DNA of 64,000 nucleotides, taken from contig JASAND010010844.1 of assembly GCA_030248195.1 (NCBI GenBank), forward strand, positions 1 to 64,000, in the 5' to 3' direction. This stretch comes from Trissonchulus latispiculum (taxonomy: Eukaryota; Nematoda; Enoplea; Enoplida; Ironidae). A model generated the notes under the pieces. That model had not been told where the DNA came from. It searched no databases and was given only the letters and a program-made list of their open reading frames with translations. Positions 33,160-44,215 of this stretch are shown in pieces (position 1 is the stretch's first letter; every line of letters begins with the position of its first letter). Made by a program: the position numbers and the translations under genes.

Positions 33160-33540
33160 TCATTGGGGCAATCTTGAAACTTTACTGGCCTGAGCTAAGA
33201 AACTGACAACTTTTTTTCCTATTTCGTTATGTTTAACATGTTGGAGGAACGGGGAGGGAGCTGCTAGAGTTTTCCACAAAATAATTGGATCGGTTTCACC
33301 TTTTCCATGAATATAGAACATGTTTGCCCCAGAATGTGCCTGGTCGGTCGTTCTCAGATTCCCCCAGCGGCTCACACACCCCAGGCCTTATCCGATCCCT
33401 CGCTGTTCGTGTCATCCAGCGCAATTAATTAATTCAACGAAATAGTTCTGTTTAGTTAATATGTGACACCCAACATAAATGATATTTTGTTCAGCTACAG
33501 TTTTGGTATTAAATGACAAAAGACGTATTGAGCAATATAA
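33160..33540. repeat. Repeat shared with 14080-15140 and 36000-36140
   Basis: Words TGTTTAACATGTTGGAGGAA, ATAATTGGATCGGTTTCACC and ATGATATTTTGTTCAGCTAC recur in those places, part of the larger duplicated neighbourhood. Confidence 0.5.
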
Positions 33541-33547
33541 GTGAAAC

Positions 33548-33893
33548 CAAGAGTACATAATAACTAAGAGTGTGACTTGCGTCTCACTCTTAGTTATTAA
33601 AGCCGGGGACATCATCTCCACGATAACGGCTGACCTCCTACGCAAATTAGACCCTAGTGGCCCCCCCACAAATGAGTACGTAGTACACATTTGTGTATTC
33701 TCACTCCCTTGTATGTTTATGTGTTGAAGCCAAAAACGTTCTATCAGTAACTGGCCACTTTCAAGCTAATGTGTACTAGGTACTCATTTGTGGGAGTGGT
33801 TACTGGGGTCTAATTTGTGTTGGCTGTCATGACCCCGGCCTTAATAACTAAGAGTGTGGCGCTTGTCACACTCTTAGGTATTATGTACTCTTG
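33548..33893. mobile_element. Family A foldback element, copy A5
   Basis: CAAGAGTACATAATAACTAA at the left, TATTATGTACTCTTG at the right, flanked by GTGAAAC on both sides (33541-33547 and 33894-33900). Foldback interior. The right GTGAAAC is shared with copy A6. Confidence 0.85.
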
Positions 33894-33900
33894 GTGAAAC

Positions 33901-34285
33901 CAAGAGTACATAATTGATAAGAGTGTGACAGCTGGCAGCTGCCTCTGTTATCAGCTCGAGGTACATGCTCTGCACGCTAACGCTAACCCCCTCCCCCCCA
34001 GAAACGTGTACCTATCTAGTGACCCCCCTACAAATGTGCACCCAGTACACGTTTCTGTACGTTCAATCGCCGTATCTTTGCGTGCTAACGCTCGAAAACG
34101 CAACGCCTGCGTTCGTCGAATTTGTGTCTGCTTCTAGCGTCAGCATGCAAGCGTAGCGGCCAAATTTCTTTGAAGTGAGCATACATGTTTGTGGGGAGGG
34201 TCAACCGTTAGCGAACATACATGTACCTAGAGCTGATAACAGAGAGCTTGCCTGCTGTCACAGTCTTATATATTATGTAGTCTTG
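33901..34285. mobile_element. Family A foldback element, copy A6, in tandem with A5
   Basis: CAAGAGTACATAATTGATAA to TATTATGTAGTCTTG, flanked by GTGAAAC at 33894-33900 and 34286-34292. The interior resembles A4 (ATGCTCTGCACGCTAACG and GTTAGCGAACATACATG). Two different subfamily members thus share one 7-bp target. Confidence 0.85.
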
Positions 34286-34925
34286 GTGAAACTAATCGTC
34301 AACAAGCAAGATTTTGTAGAAAAGGTTCAGTTTCCGCTGGATGGACATTTAAGTAGTTGTAAACCTGCTGCGCAGCTAAATATTTGGTAAGAAAGCTCTG
34401 ACTTGCTTACTACAGGCTACGTGCAAAACATTGAAGATTCTAAAAAAACCTTGAAGAACTTAATTTACCTATTATATTGGAATTAAAATTTAAAAAATCA
34501 GCATTTGTGTGTAGAGTGTCAAATGCTTTTCTTAAGTGCTATGCATTGGAGAAATTTTTGCTGAGATGAGACAAAGTTTAACTTTAACAATGAGGCATCA
34601 AGCAGAACAGAGAATAGACGTTTCAGGCTTTGGAATTGAAACTAATACACACGTATATGCGTAATATGTATATAAATCGGAAACAAAAGTTCTGTGGAAT
34701 GAAAGACAAGATTTCACACACAAATTGCTCAAGCCCTATCTTAAGCCATTGTTTACACGCAATTACGGTGGTGCGCATATTTATCATGCAAAATGCGTGT
34801 GAGGGCTCTGGCCGAGCAAACTAGACCTGCTGGGCTGAGGCACAGCAGGAAAAACTCGTCCAATGTTTGAGCAATTTGGCCGTGAATCTTGGTGCCGTCC
34901 GGAACCAGATTAGTTATGCACCCAC
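34286..34925. other. Intergenic stretch, weak old similarity to 22100-22320
   Basis: No coding evidence. Contains a GAGGCACAGCAGGAAAA word like the first region. Confidence 0.35.
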
Positions 34926-34929
34926 ATGG

Positions 34930-36420
34930 TGCTGAGTATACACAAATATTGCAATCACAAAAATGTAGCTTAGCACGTTTCTTACCAGGGCCGTATTTTT
35001 TATTATTTTACGTCTTCTTAAATACAACAATTTTATCTAAAATACGTACGACAACTAATGGTTTTTATAGCAGTTTCAGAATTTGAATTCTTTCTGTAGT
35101 ATCTTGTGATATGTTCATCTAGTTGAAGTGTTCTACGTTAGATTGATAACCATGGTGTCACAAGTTTGTATAAAATGTAGTGCAGCGAAAAACCTATTTA
35201 GTTTAGTAAATCTATTATTTGAGATCTGACCGTGTTCACAGCATAGTAGAGGTCACCACACGTTCGACGACACAAAAATGCGAAAAATGACAATAAACTA
35301 TAAAACTAAAATTTTGAAAACACCAGTCCCCCTTCGATAGCATGTATGTGCAGTGCCAAAACACCCAGAAGTCCCATTTCTCCCAAATTTCTGTCATTTC
35401 TACCATACTATATTCTTGGCGTCGCTAAGACCCCAAGAGAACCTTATTTACAGAATTTTTATTTCCAGAAAAGTGGTTCGAGGAGGGAAGACAAATTAGG
35501 GAAGCGGGATACGGAAATTTTGACATTTTTGTGTTTGTTTACTGATCGCCTAGGGCAATATGGCATATGAACGAATTCAAAATGTTTACTGATGCTGCTC
35601 TTGACATGGGTCTAGTGAATTTTCCGAGGTATGCACATCATATCGTATAGGTACATAATACATAATAATAAATGTACATAATATTAATGCTCAGATCAGC
35701 AAATTCTCAATGCACTGTAGAAACCTTGTATGTTGATGTTTAGATTGTACATCAGTGCAAACTCGCAAACATTGCTGCGACAAATGCTTTGTATTGTGGT
35801 TCAGTCAACAATGGTAACAATGTTGTGACAATGAACGACAGCACAGTTAACTTTGCCAATCAAGTGGTTTCATCTGCTGAACAGCTGCTGGATAAAATTC
35901 GCCTTCAGTCCAAGCTGCGCAAATTAAAGTTCAACCTGAGGAAAGCGCAGGCCAAGTTAGTTTGTATAAATAACTTTACACACAGAGTTTTGTCTGTTCG
36001 AACACACTCTGTTCGCGCGACCCAGCGCAACTATTAATTGATTCAAAGAAATGGTTTTGTTCAGTTACGTGTCATCCAACACAAATGATATTTTGTTCAG
36101 CTACGGTTTCGTCTTGTATGACAAGAGACGTACTGGGCAGTATAAGCATAAAACTAATCTTCAAAACACTCGTTCAATCTTTGGGCATTATGGACGCTGA
36201 ATCATAAAATTTAATCTTTCTGCGACCCTGAACCAAATTATATGTTATGCAAAGCATGTTATTGAATAAATACCCGAATACTGCAATCGCAAAAATACCG
36301 CGTTGAGGAAAGCGCAGACCAAGTTAGTTTGTATAAATAACTTTACACACAGAGTTTTGTCATTCCTATACATACTTTGAGTTCACCATACTATACATTA
36401 ACATAAGGTTGGGTCCGGGC
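34930..36420 (+). repeat. Duplicated block, copy 2 (partner 15250-16500)
   Basis: Collinear with copy 1 (CACCACACGTTCGACGACAC, CTGATCGCCTAGGGCAATAT). It contains an extra segment at about 35990-36345, bracketed by a direct repeat of about 55 bp (GTTTGTATAAATAACTTTAC at 35960 and 36326). Confidence 0.75.
35756..36037 (+). CDS. Exon-like ORF, copy 2
   Basis: Same frame and position as 16206-16463, open from a CAG to 36037. It differs by conservative replacements (LLDKIRLQSKLRKLKFNL). The C-terminal extension past about 35957 differs from copy 1, so the shared part (about 67 residues) is the likely real exon. Confidence 0.4.
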   Translation, partial: CKLANIAATNALYCGSVNNGNNVVTMNDSTVNFANQVVSSAEQLLDKIRLQSKLRKLKFNLRKAQAKLVCINNFTHRVLSVRTHSVRATQRNY

Positions 36421-37008
36421 CGGGGGCAGGGTTTTTTTGAAAATCGGACCTGCGTTAATTTTGCGTATTTTTGTTTTCGAGTGCGTATTTTTATTTTCGA
36501 CTGCGTAAAATTACAAAAATCTCTTCTCAACGTTATAAACGCTACAAACGCATTTAGCGTCGAATTAATTCGTTTTTAAGAGTTTTTAAACAACCTTAAA
36601 GGTCTTAGCTTCGTTTTACGTTGCGTGCCGATTGAACTATGGTGTAAAAGTATGAATATTTGATGCGAAATAGAGATGCAGGGGGGCTGGGGGCGCAGTT
36701 ATGATAACAACTCATTTTTAAAACAATTTTTTAAATTCAGCAAAACTAGTTAATTGAAAATAGTGTTCAATTTTCATAAAAAAACTAACAAATGTAAATA
36801 AACATTCCGGCGAAGCCGGAAACCTTTAAATATATTAAGTTAAAACCTATTGTGTTGTGGCCATTTTTGCTTTCCCCCTTGCCCCTTCTACCTTGTCCGG
36901 GCTGCTGGGGGGAGGTAAGCGTAGTAAGCAAAAGCTAATATTTGGCAATTCGGATTCTGGTGTGATTAAATTTTTTCCTAGTCAAGTCACGATGATCGTT
37001 AGTGTAGA
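36421..37008. repeat. Continuation of duplicated block, copy 2
   Basis: 36720-36915 matches 16570-16800. 36398-36460 recurs inverted at about 38090-38150 (CATTAACATAAGGTTGGGTC). No ORF. Confidence 0.5.
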
Positions 37009-37346
37009 CAAGAGTACATAATAACTAAGAGTGTGACAAGCGTCAAGCTCTTAGTTATTAGGTTTGGGGACATGATCTGCACGACAACGGCTGACCCCCC
37101 CACAAATTAGACCCATCACTTCAAAGAAATTCGCACGCTATGCCTACGTTCTAAAGCTCGAAAACACAACTAGTCAGTTGGTTCAATGTGCGTCTGTTGC
37201 GAGCTTCAGCACACAAGCATAGCGTTTCTTTGAAGTGATGGGTCTAATTTGTGGGGGGGTCAGCCGTTATCGTGCATATCATGTCCCCAAGCCTAATAAC
37301 TAAGAGCTTGACGCTTGTCACGCTCTTTAGTTATTATGTACTCTTG
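37009..37346. mobile_element. Family A foldback element, copy A7, exact 7-bp duplication
   Basis: CAAGAGTACATAATAACTAA to TATTATGTACTCTTG, flanked by GTGTAGA on both sides (37002-37008, 37347-37353). Absent at the matching place in copy 1, so it inserted after the duplication. Confidence 0.85.
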
Positions 37347-37449
37347 GTGTAGACTATATCAAAATTTGTTGAACGCCTTACAACTGCATTTCGTATTCCA
37401 TCTAACACTGAGGTGTACGGACCCGACTACAAATATGAACGAAATGAAA

Positions 37450-37798
37450 TATGAAATACAAATATAAACGTACAAAGCTTGTCGCTTTCGACGGCAACTG
37501 TTTTAACGGTTACACCCGTCATTTAGTGGGAAGGTACCATGATTAGCCCAAACGAAATTCTCGTGTAGAGCCACGTAGGATATACAGAATTCCAAATACT
37601 TAAGCCAACTAACTTTCAGTAGTCACTAATGAAGGTGTTAAATGGCTCCCAAACGTAACACGCAATACCGGGCCTAGTAGCACGCAATACCGGGCCTGGC
37701 CGAGCGGACAGAAAGTCAAAAGTATCAAGCCCGTGCTCATAGGCTTGGAAAATTTGTTGCTAACTCGGTGTAATTAAATCCCCTACTAGATCTCTCAC
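37450..37798 (+). repeat. Duplicated block, copy 2 of 17520-17891
   Basis: Matches copy 1 up to the family A insertion site CTCTCAC. Confidence 0.7.
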
Positions 37799-37988
37799 CA
37801 AGAGTACATAATGTATAAGAGTGTGACACCAGGCAAGGTATCTGTTATCAGCTCTTGGCACATGTTCTGTTCGTTAACGGCTGAGCCCCCACAAATGTGT
37901 ATGCTCACTTCAAAAAAATTTGCACGCTTTCTTTTTTCTAAAGCTCGAAAACACAACTACTCAGTTGGTTCAATGTGCGTCTGTTGCG
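37799..37988. mobile_element. Family A element, copy A8, 3' truncated, same site as A4
   Basis: CAAGAGTACATAATGTATAA directly after CTCTCAC (37792-37798), the same site as A4. It is cut near 37988 by AT-rich sequence. Confidence 0.7.
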
Positions 37989-38149
37989 ATTTTGATAAAA
38001 AATTGCAAATTTTAATAAAATTAGCGTTAATTTTTCGAAAAATTTTACAATTTATTGTTGAGGTACAAGCCCCCCTGAAAATTTTTGTTCAAGGTACAAG
38101 CCCCCTCAAGATTTTGCTGGGACAAGCCCCCCCCCAGCACCCGACCCTA

Positions 38150-38410
38150 TGTTAATGTATGACTGCGACTACCGTCATTTTTATCTGCTGGAGAAACCGT
38201 GATCTGCCCGAATGAATTCGTCGGGTGCAGCCACGATGCCTATACTGATGTTCATATACTAAATCCAACTAATTTCCAGCAAGTCGTTCGAATGAAAGTT
38301 ACAAATGGAACCCACACGGTGACGACTAGTAAAGTGATGAAATTTGGTTAAATCCAAGCTTTCTATCCGTCCAATGGTTCGGACTACCAAAACGATGAAG
38401 ATCAGTATAT
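38150..38410 (+). pseudogene. Two-TM ORF of family B, C-terminal remnant
   Basis: Reads ICPNEFVGCSHDAYTDVHI and LNPTNFQQVVRMKVTNGTH before a stop. It corresponds to the C-terminal domain of 31101-31592. The upstream membrane segments are missing. Confidence 0.45.
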
Positions 38411-38519
38411 GCCAAAATATTTACACGGAAAAGAAAGTGATTAAGGTACTGCTTGGAAGACGTTATTTAATTAATTAATTCATTAAACCATGAGCTATCA
38501 TGATTGTTGGGACTTCCAA

Positions 38520-38865
38520 TCAAGCCTCGTAAAATTGATTTTGAAGCACTATGTGCTCACTTTCATTGTTAATTGTGTCCACTGTGAAAGCGATTTCAAA
38601 TGGTCTCCATGCTTTTAGTTTTTTATCATTTTATTCTTGCATACGGCACACTAAATGAGAAAGGTCGTTGTCATAACCCTATTTGAATTCAAGTCCAAAT
38701 GGCCCAAAACAGGATTCAAAATGCTTTGAACCACTGTAAGTAGAAACAACTTTTTCATTCCTATAATGAGTATCTCACGTGATGACAATATTCTCTGGTT
38801 GCTTCCTTAGTTGTAACCAATGCAAATGTAATAAATTTAATTCCCTCGGGACGCTGTGTATTAGG
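38520..38865. other. Intergenic stretch; last part similar to 55385-55435
   Basis: The part just before A9 (TAATAAATTTAATT, TATTAGGGACAT) also precedes A10 at 55440, so A9 and A10 are copies of one inserted locus. Confidence 0.4.
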
Positions 38866-38870
38866 GACAT

Positions 38871-39150
38871 CAAGAATACATCGTGATAAGAGTGTGTCAC
38901 TAGGCAAGCTCTATCTATGTTATCAGAGCAAAAGCTTTGCTCTTCTCACTAACGGCTGACCCGCCCCCCGGAAATTGCACCCATCACTTCAAAGAATTTC
39001 GCGTATGCTTGTGTTTTTGAGCTTAAGCAAACCGCTACCCCCACTTCGATCAGGTGCTGATTTGAGGAGGAGTCAGCCGTCAGCAAACAAAGCATAGTTT
39101 TTGCTCTGATAACAAAGTGTGCCTAATAGCATACTCTTTATGTACTCCTG
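38871..39150. mobile_element. Family A foldback element, copy A9
   Basis: CAAGAATACATCGTGATAAG to TATGTACTCCTG. Diverged. Flanking 7-mers (GGGACAT and ATAGCAT) match poorly. It serves as an empty-site control for the hAT-like insertion in A10: it reads CGTCAGCA (39078-39085) where A10 has CGTTAGCG. Confidence 0.65.
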
Positions 39151-39264
39151 ATAGCATGTAATGCATGTATGCTGCTGTAATTCTATGTTGCCTCTCCATC
39201 TTCAACATATAGGCTAGCATGCGTATTTTCTAAAGTCAACAAAAACCAACCAAAGCAGCCGTTT

Positions 39265-39710
39265 TAGTTTTCAGAAAAATCAAATCCAAATATGTTCCTG
39301 ACGTTTCGCGAAATTTTACGTTATAAATCTTTTTAAATTCAGCAATACTTCCTGGCGATATTTTAGCTCTAACACCCCACAGCTGTTTATTGATTAGTGA
39401 AAGTTTTAGACAGCAAATTCAGTGATAACGTTCCACATTCTGGTTTGCTTCAAATCATATTGAAATTAGAAGACGACTACAGCAACAGTAATTTTTTTAG
39501 ATTCGGAGCTAGTCTCTTTCTGAACCGGATAGCACGATTAGATCCACTACCTGCAACATTTAAACACAATCTTATTTGAGATCCACTCTGCCACCTCTAA
39601 AAATGAATAAGAATTATTCTAGAGAACTAATCTGTTACCAGCCACAACAGAACATTTCTGTCAGGCCACTGATTTTTTCGGTACACCCCACCCCATTCAA
39701 CTGATCTTAA
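39265..39710 (+). repeat. Duplicated block, copy 2, with empty TA site
   Basis: Matches 19960-20209 joined directly to 21382-21560. The TA at 39510-39511 is the unoccupied site of the 1172-bp element. Confidence 0.75.
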
Positions 39711-39717
39711 ACCGGTT

Positions 39718-40300
39718 ATGAGTAGTGTTGGCTTGAAGTTAATTTTTGAAATTTTGGATGGGGGTTGGCTGACACCGAATAATTGTCTGACAATTACTCG
39801 AGGCGTTTCGCAAGGATGGAGAATTGTCCATCACCGGCTACGTGATGAACGCAGCTCGGCAGCTCCACCGACCCTTAACTCTCTGTACATTGCTGATATG
39901 GTTTGATAGCGATAAATAGTGGCAACTGGCAGCAAACCCGCATTTTATGAAGTGCTAAGTGCTAAGGCTAAGGCTATAGAAAGTGCTAAGGCTGAAGGGG
40001 GGAAGCGAGTGTTGGGTTGAACCCTCCCACGAGCGCCCCCTTAGTGATGGAATTTCCCCCAATCACGTAACTCCCCGTATAGCAAGGGGGGAACCCACCC
40101 AATCCCAAACATACACGTTGGGGGAGCTACGTGACTTGCAAAGATAACCCAGCCCCAATTGATAATGTTATACAAAGCCAGACAGGTAGCTATGTTTAGC
40201 TACAGCCGCCAGCAACGGAACGGCTGACCGTGTGTCACCTTAATCCGCTACACATGTGCGTGTACACTACTTATTATAGTTGTGCTGCAGCACATGTAAT
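39718..40300. other. GC-richer stretch with decayed coding-like start
   Basis: 39718-39906 resembles 18200-18400 and reads GLKLIFEILDGGWLTPNNC in one frame. The rest has no recognised gene. 39945-40010 carries a short repeat of GTGCTAAGGCTAAGGC-like units. Confidence 0.3.
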
Positions 40301-40392
40301 GAACTGTCTCAAATTTCAAGATGAAACAATTCGGCTACTAAATGAAACGTTTTAATAAATCTTATTATTAAATTTTCAACTTGAGACAGTTC
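40301..40392. repeat. Inverted repeat just before an exon
   Basis: GAACTGTCTCAA (40301-40312) and TTGAGACAGTTC (40381-40392) are perfect inverted words about 70 bp apart, ending 28 bp before the splice acceptor of the LRAT-like exon. Confidence 0.6.
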
Positions 40393-40420
40393 CTAAAGCA
40401 CATTTACTTTTATCTTTTAG

Positions 40421-40933
40421 GGAGTGCTTCCCGCAGGCCATCCACATGCTGAACGGTGGCGACAGGCACGAAGTTTGTATAAAACCAAAGTATCATATGA
40501 AATTGGATTTTGGAAACTTACGCTTCCAGACGGAACATTAGAGATCGGGGAAGAAAGGGACTTGATGGGTATTAAATACCATCACACTGCAATTTGTGTG
40601 AGATACAGTAAGGGCGGCTGCCCAGGAGTGGTACACTTAGTCAGTAGCGGTTTCATAAAGAAATGTACTGTGGAACTACAGCCTCTAACTGAAGCGTTTA
40701 CAAAGAACTTCAAAGTTTTTCCAACGACGTGGGAAAACTGCCGAAAGGTGCCGACTGCGTTTACCATGGGGGTCCTCAGTTCCACAGTGTTTAACACTTG
40801 GAGTACGGATATGAACCGAACTGTCAAATGTTGGCCAACTCAACATGTTATGGCTCAATGTTTTGAGAAGAAGCAAACCTACATCGAGAACTCTTCACCA
40901 CAGTCCCGAAAGCTGCGAGTTCAGGGTATTTAG
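40421..40933 (+). CDS. LRAT-like domain exon, catalytic Cys position replaced
   Basis: The exon starts after a clean acceptor (TACTTTTATCTTTTAG) and ends at a stop at 40931-40933. The product (170 residues) has the LRAT/NlpC-P60 pattern: KYHHTAICV (first His) and GVVHLV (second His, 17-18 residues on). The LRAT family includes lecithin retinol acyltransferase and HRASLS acyltransferases with a Cys-His-His centre. Where the paralogous exon at 44.8 kb has SCDVF, this one has SSTVF, so the nucleophile looks lost. Upstream exons were not found. The family call rests on short motifs only. Confidence 0.45.
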   Translation, partial: GVLPAGHPHAERWRQARSLYKTKVSYEIGFWKLTLPDGTLEIGEERDLMGIKYHHTAICVRYSKGGCPGVVHLVSSGFIKKCTVELQPLTEAFTKNFKVFPTTWENCRKVPTAFTMGVLSSTVFNTWSTDMNRTVKCWPTQHVMAQCFEKKQTYIENSSPQSRKLRVQGI

Positions 40934-42600
40934 ACCCCGACAAACTCGACAAAATACTGACGTTCCTACGACAACAACCGAACAACGACTGAAGTAGGTC
41001 AGTGGAATAATCTCATAAGTCAGTGCATTTTATACAGATCTGATACAATTTTGTGATCTTCACCTTTCAATGTATGCATTCACCTACAACTGCAAAAACA
41101 ATTAACAATTTTATACTGTACTACAACAGTGACTATCATAAGAAACAATATTATAAACAAAAAATGATATAAATTACACAAGTAGACTGGCTGCAAATTA
41201 CATGGGTGGCATATACTGATTCCAATCTGAAGACTACGTATCATCCCACCCAGCAAGTCCATAATGGGCCTATCACGATAAATACGGAACACGATGTTGC
41301 GGAATTAATTAATCACGCAGGTCAGACCTGCGTGATTCATTAATTTCGCCGGTCAGACAGTAAAAAGTTTAACAAAATTACACGTTAAACATAGCAATAA
41401 AATAAGGTAACGTAACAAGTAAACAGTAACCCACCCTCAATTTCGACTCTTTTGAGACAATATACGCTCCGCCACCACAAACAAAAAAGGGTCATCCACG
41501 CTGATTAGAAAAACACTCTCGTGCAAATCTGCCCCTCCTCATCCAAACAGAAGGGATATTGAGCTGGGCTGTTTCTACTGGGGGAGGGGGGGGGGGGTGG
41601 GGTCCAGCCCCCCCCATTTTTAGCTGCTAATTCACCGCATTCTCTCCAACTAGTTCCCACCCCCGCTTTTTGGGCTTCCCCTCACTTAACTTGAGCAAGG
41701 TGACCAGCATTTGCCAATGTATTATGGATTTGCCGTCAAAATATTAAATTAAATTATGCCGGAGCTATTTGGTATAAAATCGTCTATCTTGGTGTTAAAA
41801 CTGAACGTTTGAGCACTTTTCAGCTTAGTTATAGCACATCTTACGTTACTAGTTGTTTGACGATTTTAGACCACTTTAGATGTCTCCCACTTTTGGCCTC
41901 CCCCACTAGTGATGGGATCGCAAACCCAGATTTTTTGATAAGAAAAAGGCCAGTTGAGCACTCTAGCAACAGATCTAGCGCATGGAAGAAATGCATAGTA
42001 ATTGTCGTATTCTTAATCATCTTTAAAATATGATCCTAAAACTGAGATGGCAAAATCAAAAATAATGAAATTATGTATTTCTGTTGCGAAATTTTGTTTT
42101 TAGCAGATTTAACAACCGCTCTATGGATTTCATATCGAAACGAAGAAAATCTCTGAACTTATTAATAATGAAGCATTAGTACAGGAAAAACTGTTCGTGC
42201 ACCCTATTCTACTTGTAATGTAGATGAGTTATCACCGTGTGTCCTATTTGATACATACGTTCGTATATATTTGTGATGTAGATTAGAAATAGGCAGTGCT
42301 GTACGTAATTTATCTAAGATTCCAAGTACCAAAATTCTAAAGCTTTCTTCTTAAGTCAAAATTAAAATAAAGTTTCCATAAATTTAAATTAATTCGTTCC
42401 TTCCAATGTGGTGAGGTTCTGCGCCATTGTCTTAGTATAAAAGGTCGGTTGTCTATTAATGTTGCCATGTTTGTGAAGTGCTGTACTGTTATGTCCACGT
42501 ATGCTGTATGACGTGTCCTCGTGATAATGTCCATACAAACTGTTTGTCTAATAAATTGCACAATTAGAAGGCCTTAGCCTAGACGAATGCATATACTTGC
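40934..42600. other. Intergenic AT-rich stretch with one palindrome
   Basis: No gene recognised. G-homopolymer run at 41580-41600. Short ORFs look random. Confidence 0.4.
41303..41345. repeat. Near-perfect 43-bp palindrome
   Basis: Arms of 20 bp (AATTAATTAATCACGCAGGT and the complement of AATTAATGAATCACGCAGGT), 3-nt loop CAG, one mismatch. Confidence 0.8.
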
Positions 42601-42630
42601 TATTTGCTAAAGAAAAGCTCAACGTCTGTC

Positions 42631-42699
42631 ATGTCGCCTACTGCGGCATACTGCATGCCCACCCTCAAGGATGACAGTTCAACTTTCTTTAAGGCCCTG
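42631..42699 (+). CDS. Possible first coding exon
   Basis: ATG followed by 22 codons (SPTAAYCMPTLKDDSSTFF) to a donor, CTG then GTATGT. Short, but codon-like and well bounded. Possibly the 5' end of a gene continuing at 43.6-44.2 kb; the phases do not link simply. Confidence 0.25.
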
Positions 42700-42954
42700 G
42701 TATGTATCGTGTAAATTTTACCATACGTGTACACGATTCTATTCTTCTTGAGAATCTGACACCACTTGCGGAATTTTAAATAAAAAGAAATTATTGGAAA
42801 TAAGAAATTGTTTTTGGCACCAGGATCTCAGCAGACAGTCGAGGGGTTCTGTTGACTGGAAACTAGTCAGAGAAATGATCATTTTTGCTTATTACAACCA
42901 GAGCTATTTCTAATAAGCCAGTATAAGCCAGAAACGATTTCGGGACTGTCTACT

Positions 42955-43032
42955 AGTGATCTTTCAGGCACTGAAACTGAAACTGAAACTATTTTGGGAA
43001 GAGACCTGAAACTGAAACTGAAACTATTTTAG
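42955..43032. repeat. CTGAAA hexamer repeats
   Basis: Two runs of ACTGAAACTGAAACTGAAAC followed by TATTTTGGG or TATTTTAGG. Confidence 0.75.
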
Positions 43033-43049
43033 GCCGCTTAGGCTTTAGG

Positions 43050-43260
43050 CTGATTGGAGTTTATTGCTCCAGCCTGCAAGCAAGAGTTGGCTGGTCGAAA
43101 AACCATTTTGGCAAAACTCCTATTTTGGTTTGGAGTCGATTTCTCAAAAACTATCCAATGACAAATCCAAAAAATGTGCCTTGCTCGACCCACATCTACC
43201 ATTTTATAACTCATTGAGAAAGATCTGCTTGAATTTAAACCGATTAAATAAAATGTAATC
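43050..43260. mobile_element. Fragment of the TTAA element family (T2/T3 type)
   Basis: GTCGAAAAACCATTTTGGCA and GTCGATTTCTCAAAAACTAT match T3 around 63010-63070. No termini. An antisense ORF across it (43568-43038) is therefore not a gene. Confidence 0.5.
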
Positions 43261-43618
43261 CGTTTAATCTTAAGTCTAGATGAGACGAAGTTGCGTAACT
43301 GTGTAAAAATTAGTCCAACTGGTTGAACTGATGAAAGTTTTGCAGTAAAAACTGAAACCCCTACTCGAAAGTCATTAAACGGAAAATTGTTGCTAGCATT
43401 TGCGTTGATATTGAATTTCGATTCGAGAATTGGAAGCTCAGTTCTAAGACCCAAATCAGGTTCAAATACGCAATAAGTAAAAGTATAAAAGAACTGGTCG
43501 GAGGCTTCGAACAAGGTTAACGTAAGCTGAGTGTTGAGCAGACTTAAAAATTTGTCACTTTCAATCAAATATGGGATTACAAGTTACAACAACCAGTAAT
43601 GACCATTTTATGTTATAG

Positions 43619-43722
43619 CCGAAAGCTATAGCCACGATAACGAATATTATGCTCATCACCTCTATGGGCAATGTTGTGCGTTGACCGGTGCGAACATGGT
43701 CGACCAAGGCAACGGCCAACCG
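43619..43722 (+). CDS. Candidate internal exon
   Basis: Acceptor TTTTATGTTATAG, then an open frame (ESYSHDNEYYAHHLYGQ, then TGANMVDQGNGQP), then a donor CAACCG and GTAAGC (GT at 43723-43724). Only one frame is open. It ends in phase 0. No family recognised. Confidence 0.4.
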
Positions 43723-44058
43723 GTAAGCGGGCACGGCTTTCGGTCAACCAACAACCAATTGGGTAGCCAACGTCGACCACCGGTCAAGCCAAGCCAAAAA
43801 TATTTCAGCCAATCCCAACACCGACATACAGAATAACCAGCTAAACAGTTTGTTCTAAAAATGTGCTACTGCGTACACTCGACAAAAATGCGATGTCATG
43901 AACTTCTGTAGAACAGAAAACGGCAGCTCGTTCATAAAACTAGTTATCCAAATTGGTTCACACAAAAATAGGCCAAACAAAAGTTTACTTTCAGAGTTCC
44001 CGTTTAAATAATATAGTACATGAATAAATAAATATAAGCATTTAATTTATTATGTCAG

Positions 44059-44215
44059 TTGTGAGATGTTCGAGGAAGTTGACGTTGACGCTAACGACAG
44101 GTGCATCATCCCACTGGAAACGGGTGAAGCTGCCAACATAGTTTCGTTGCTAACGCCCACAACACTTGCTGATGGGGGAATTTCATGGTGCTCAGTTCCT
44201 GATGAAGACACTTGA
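44059..44215 (+). CDS. Candidate terminal exon
   Basis: Acceptor ATTTATTATGTCAG, then a frame reading CEMFEEVDVDANDRCIIPL and TLADGGISWCSVPDEDT to a stop at 44213-44215. Acidic and protein-like. The previous exon must supply two bases, which the 43619-43722 exon does not, so an exon may be missing between them. Confidence 0.4.

Noticed and set aside
43038..43568. 176-residue minus-strand frame
   Set aside because: Its N-terminal half has no motif and its C-terminal half lies in a fragment of the TTAA element family.
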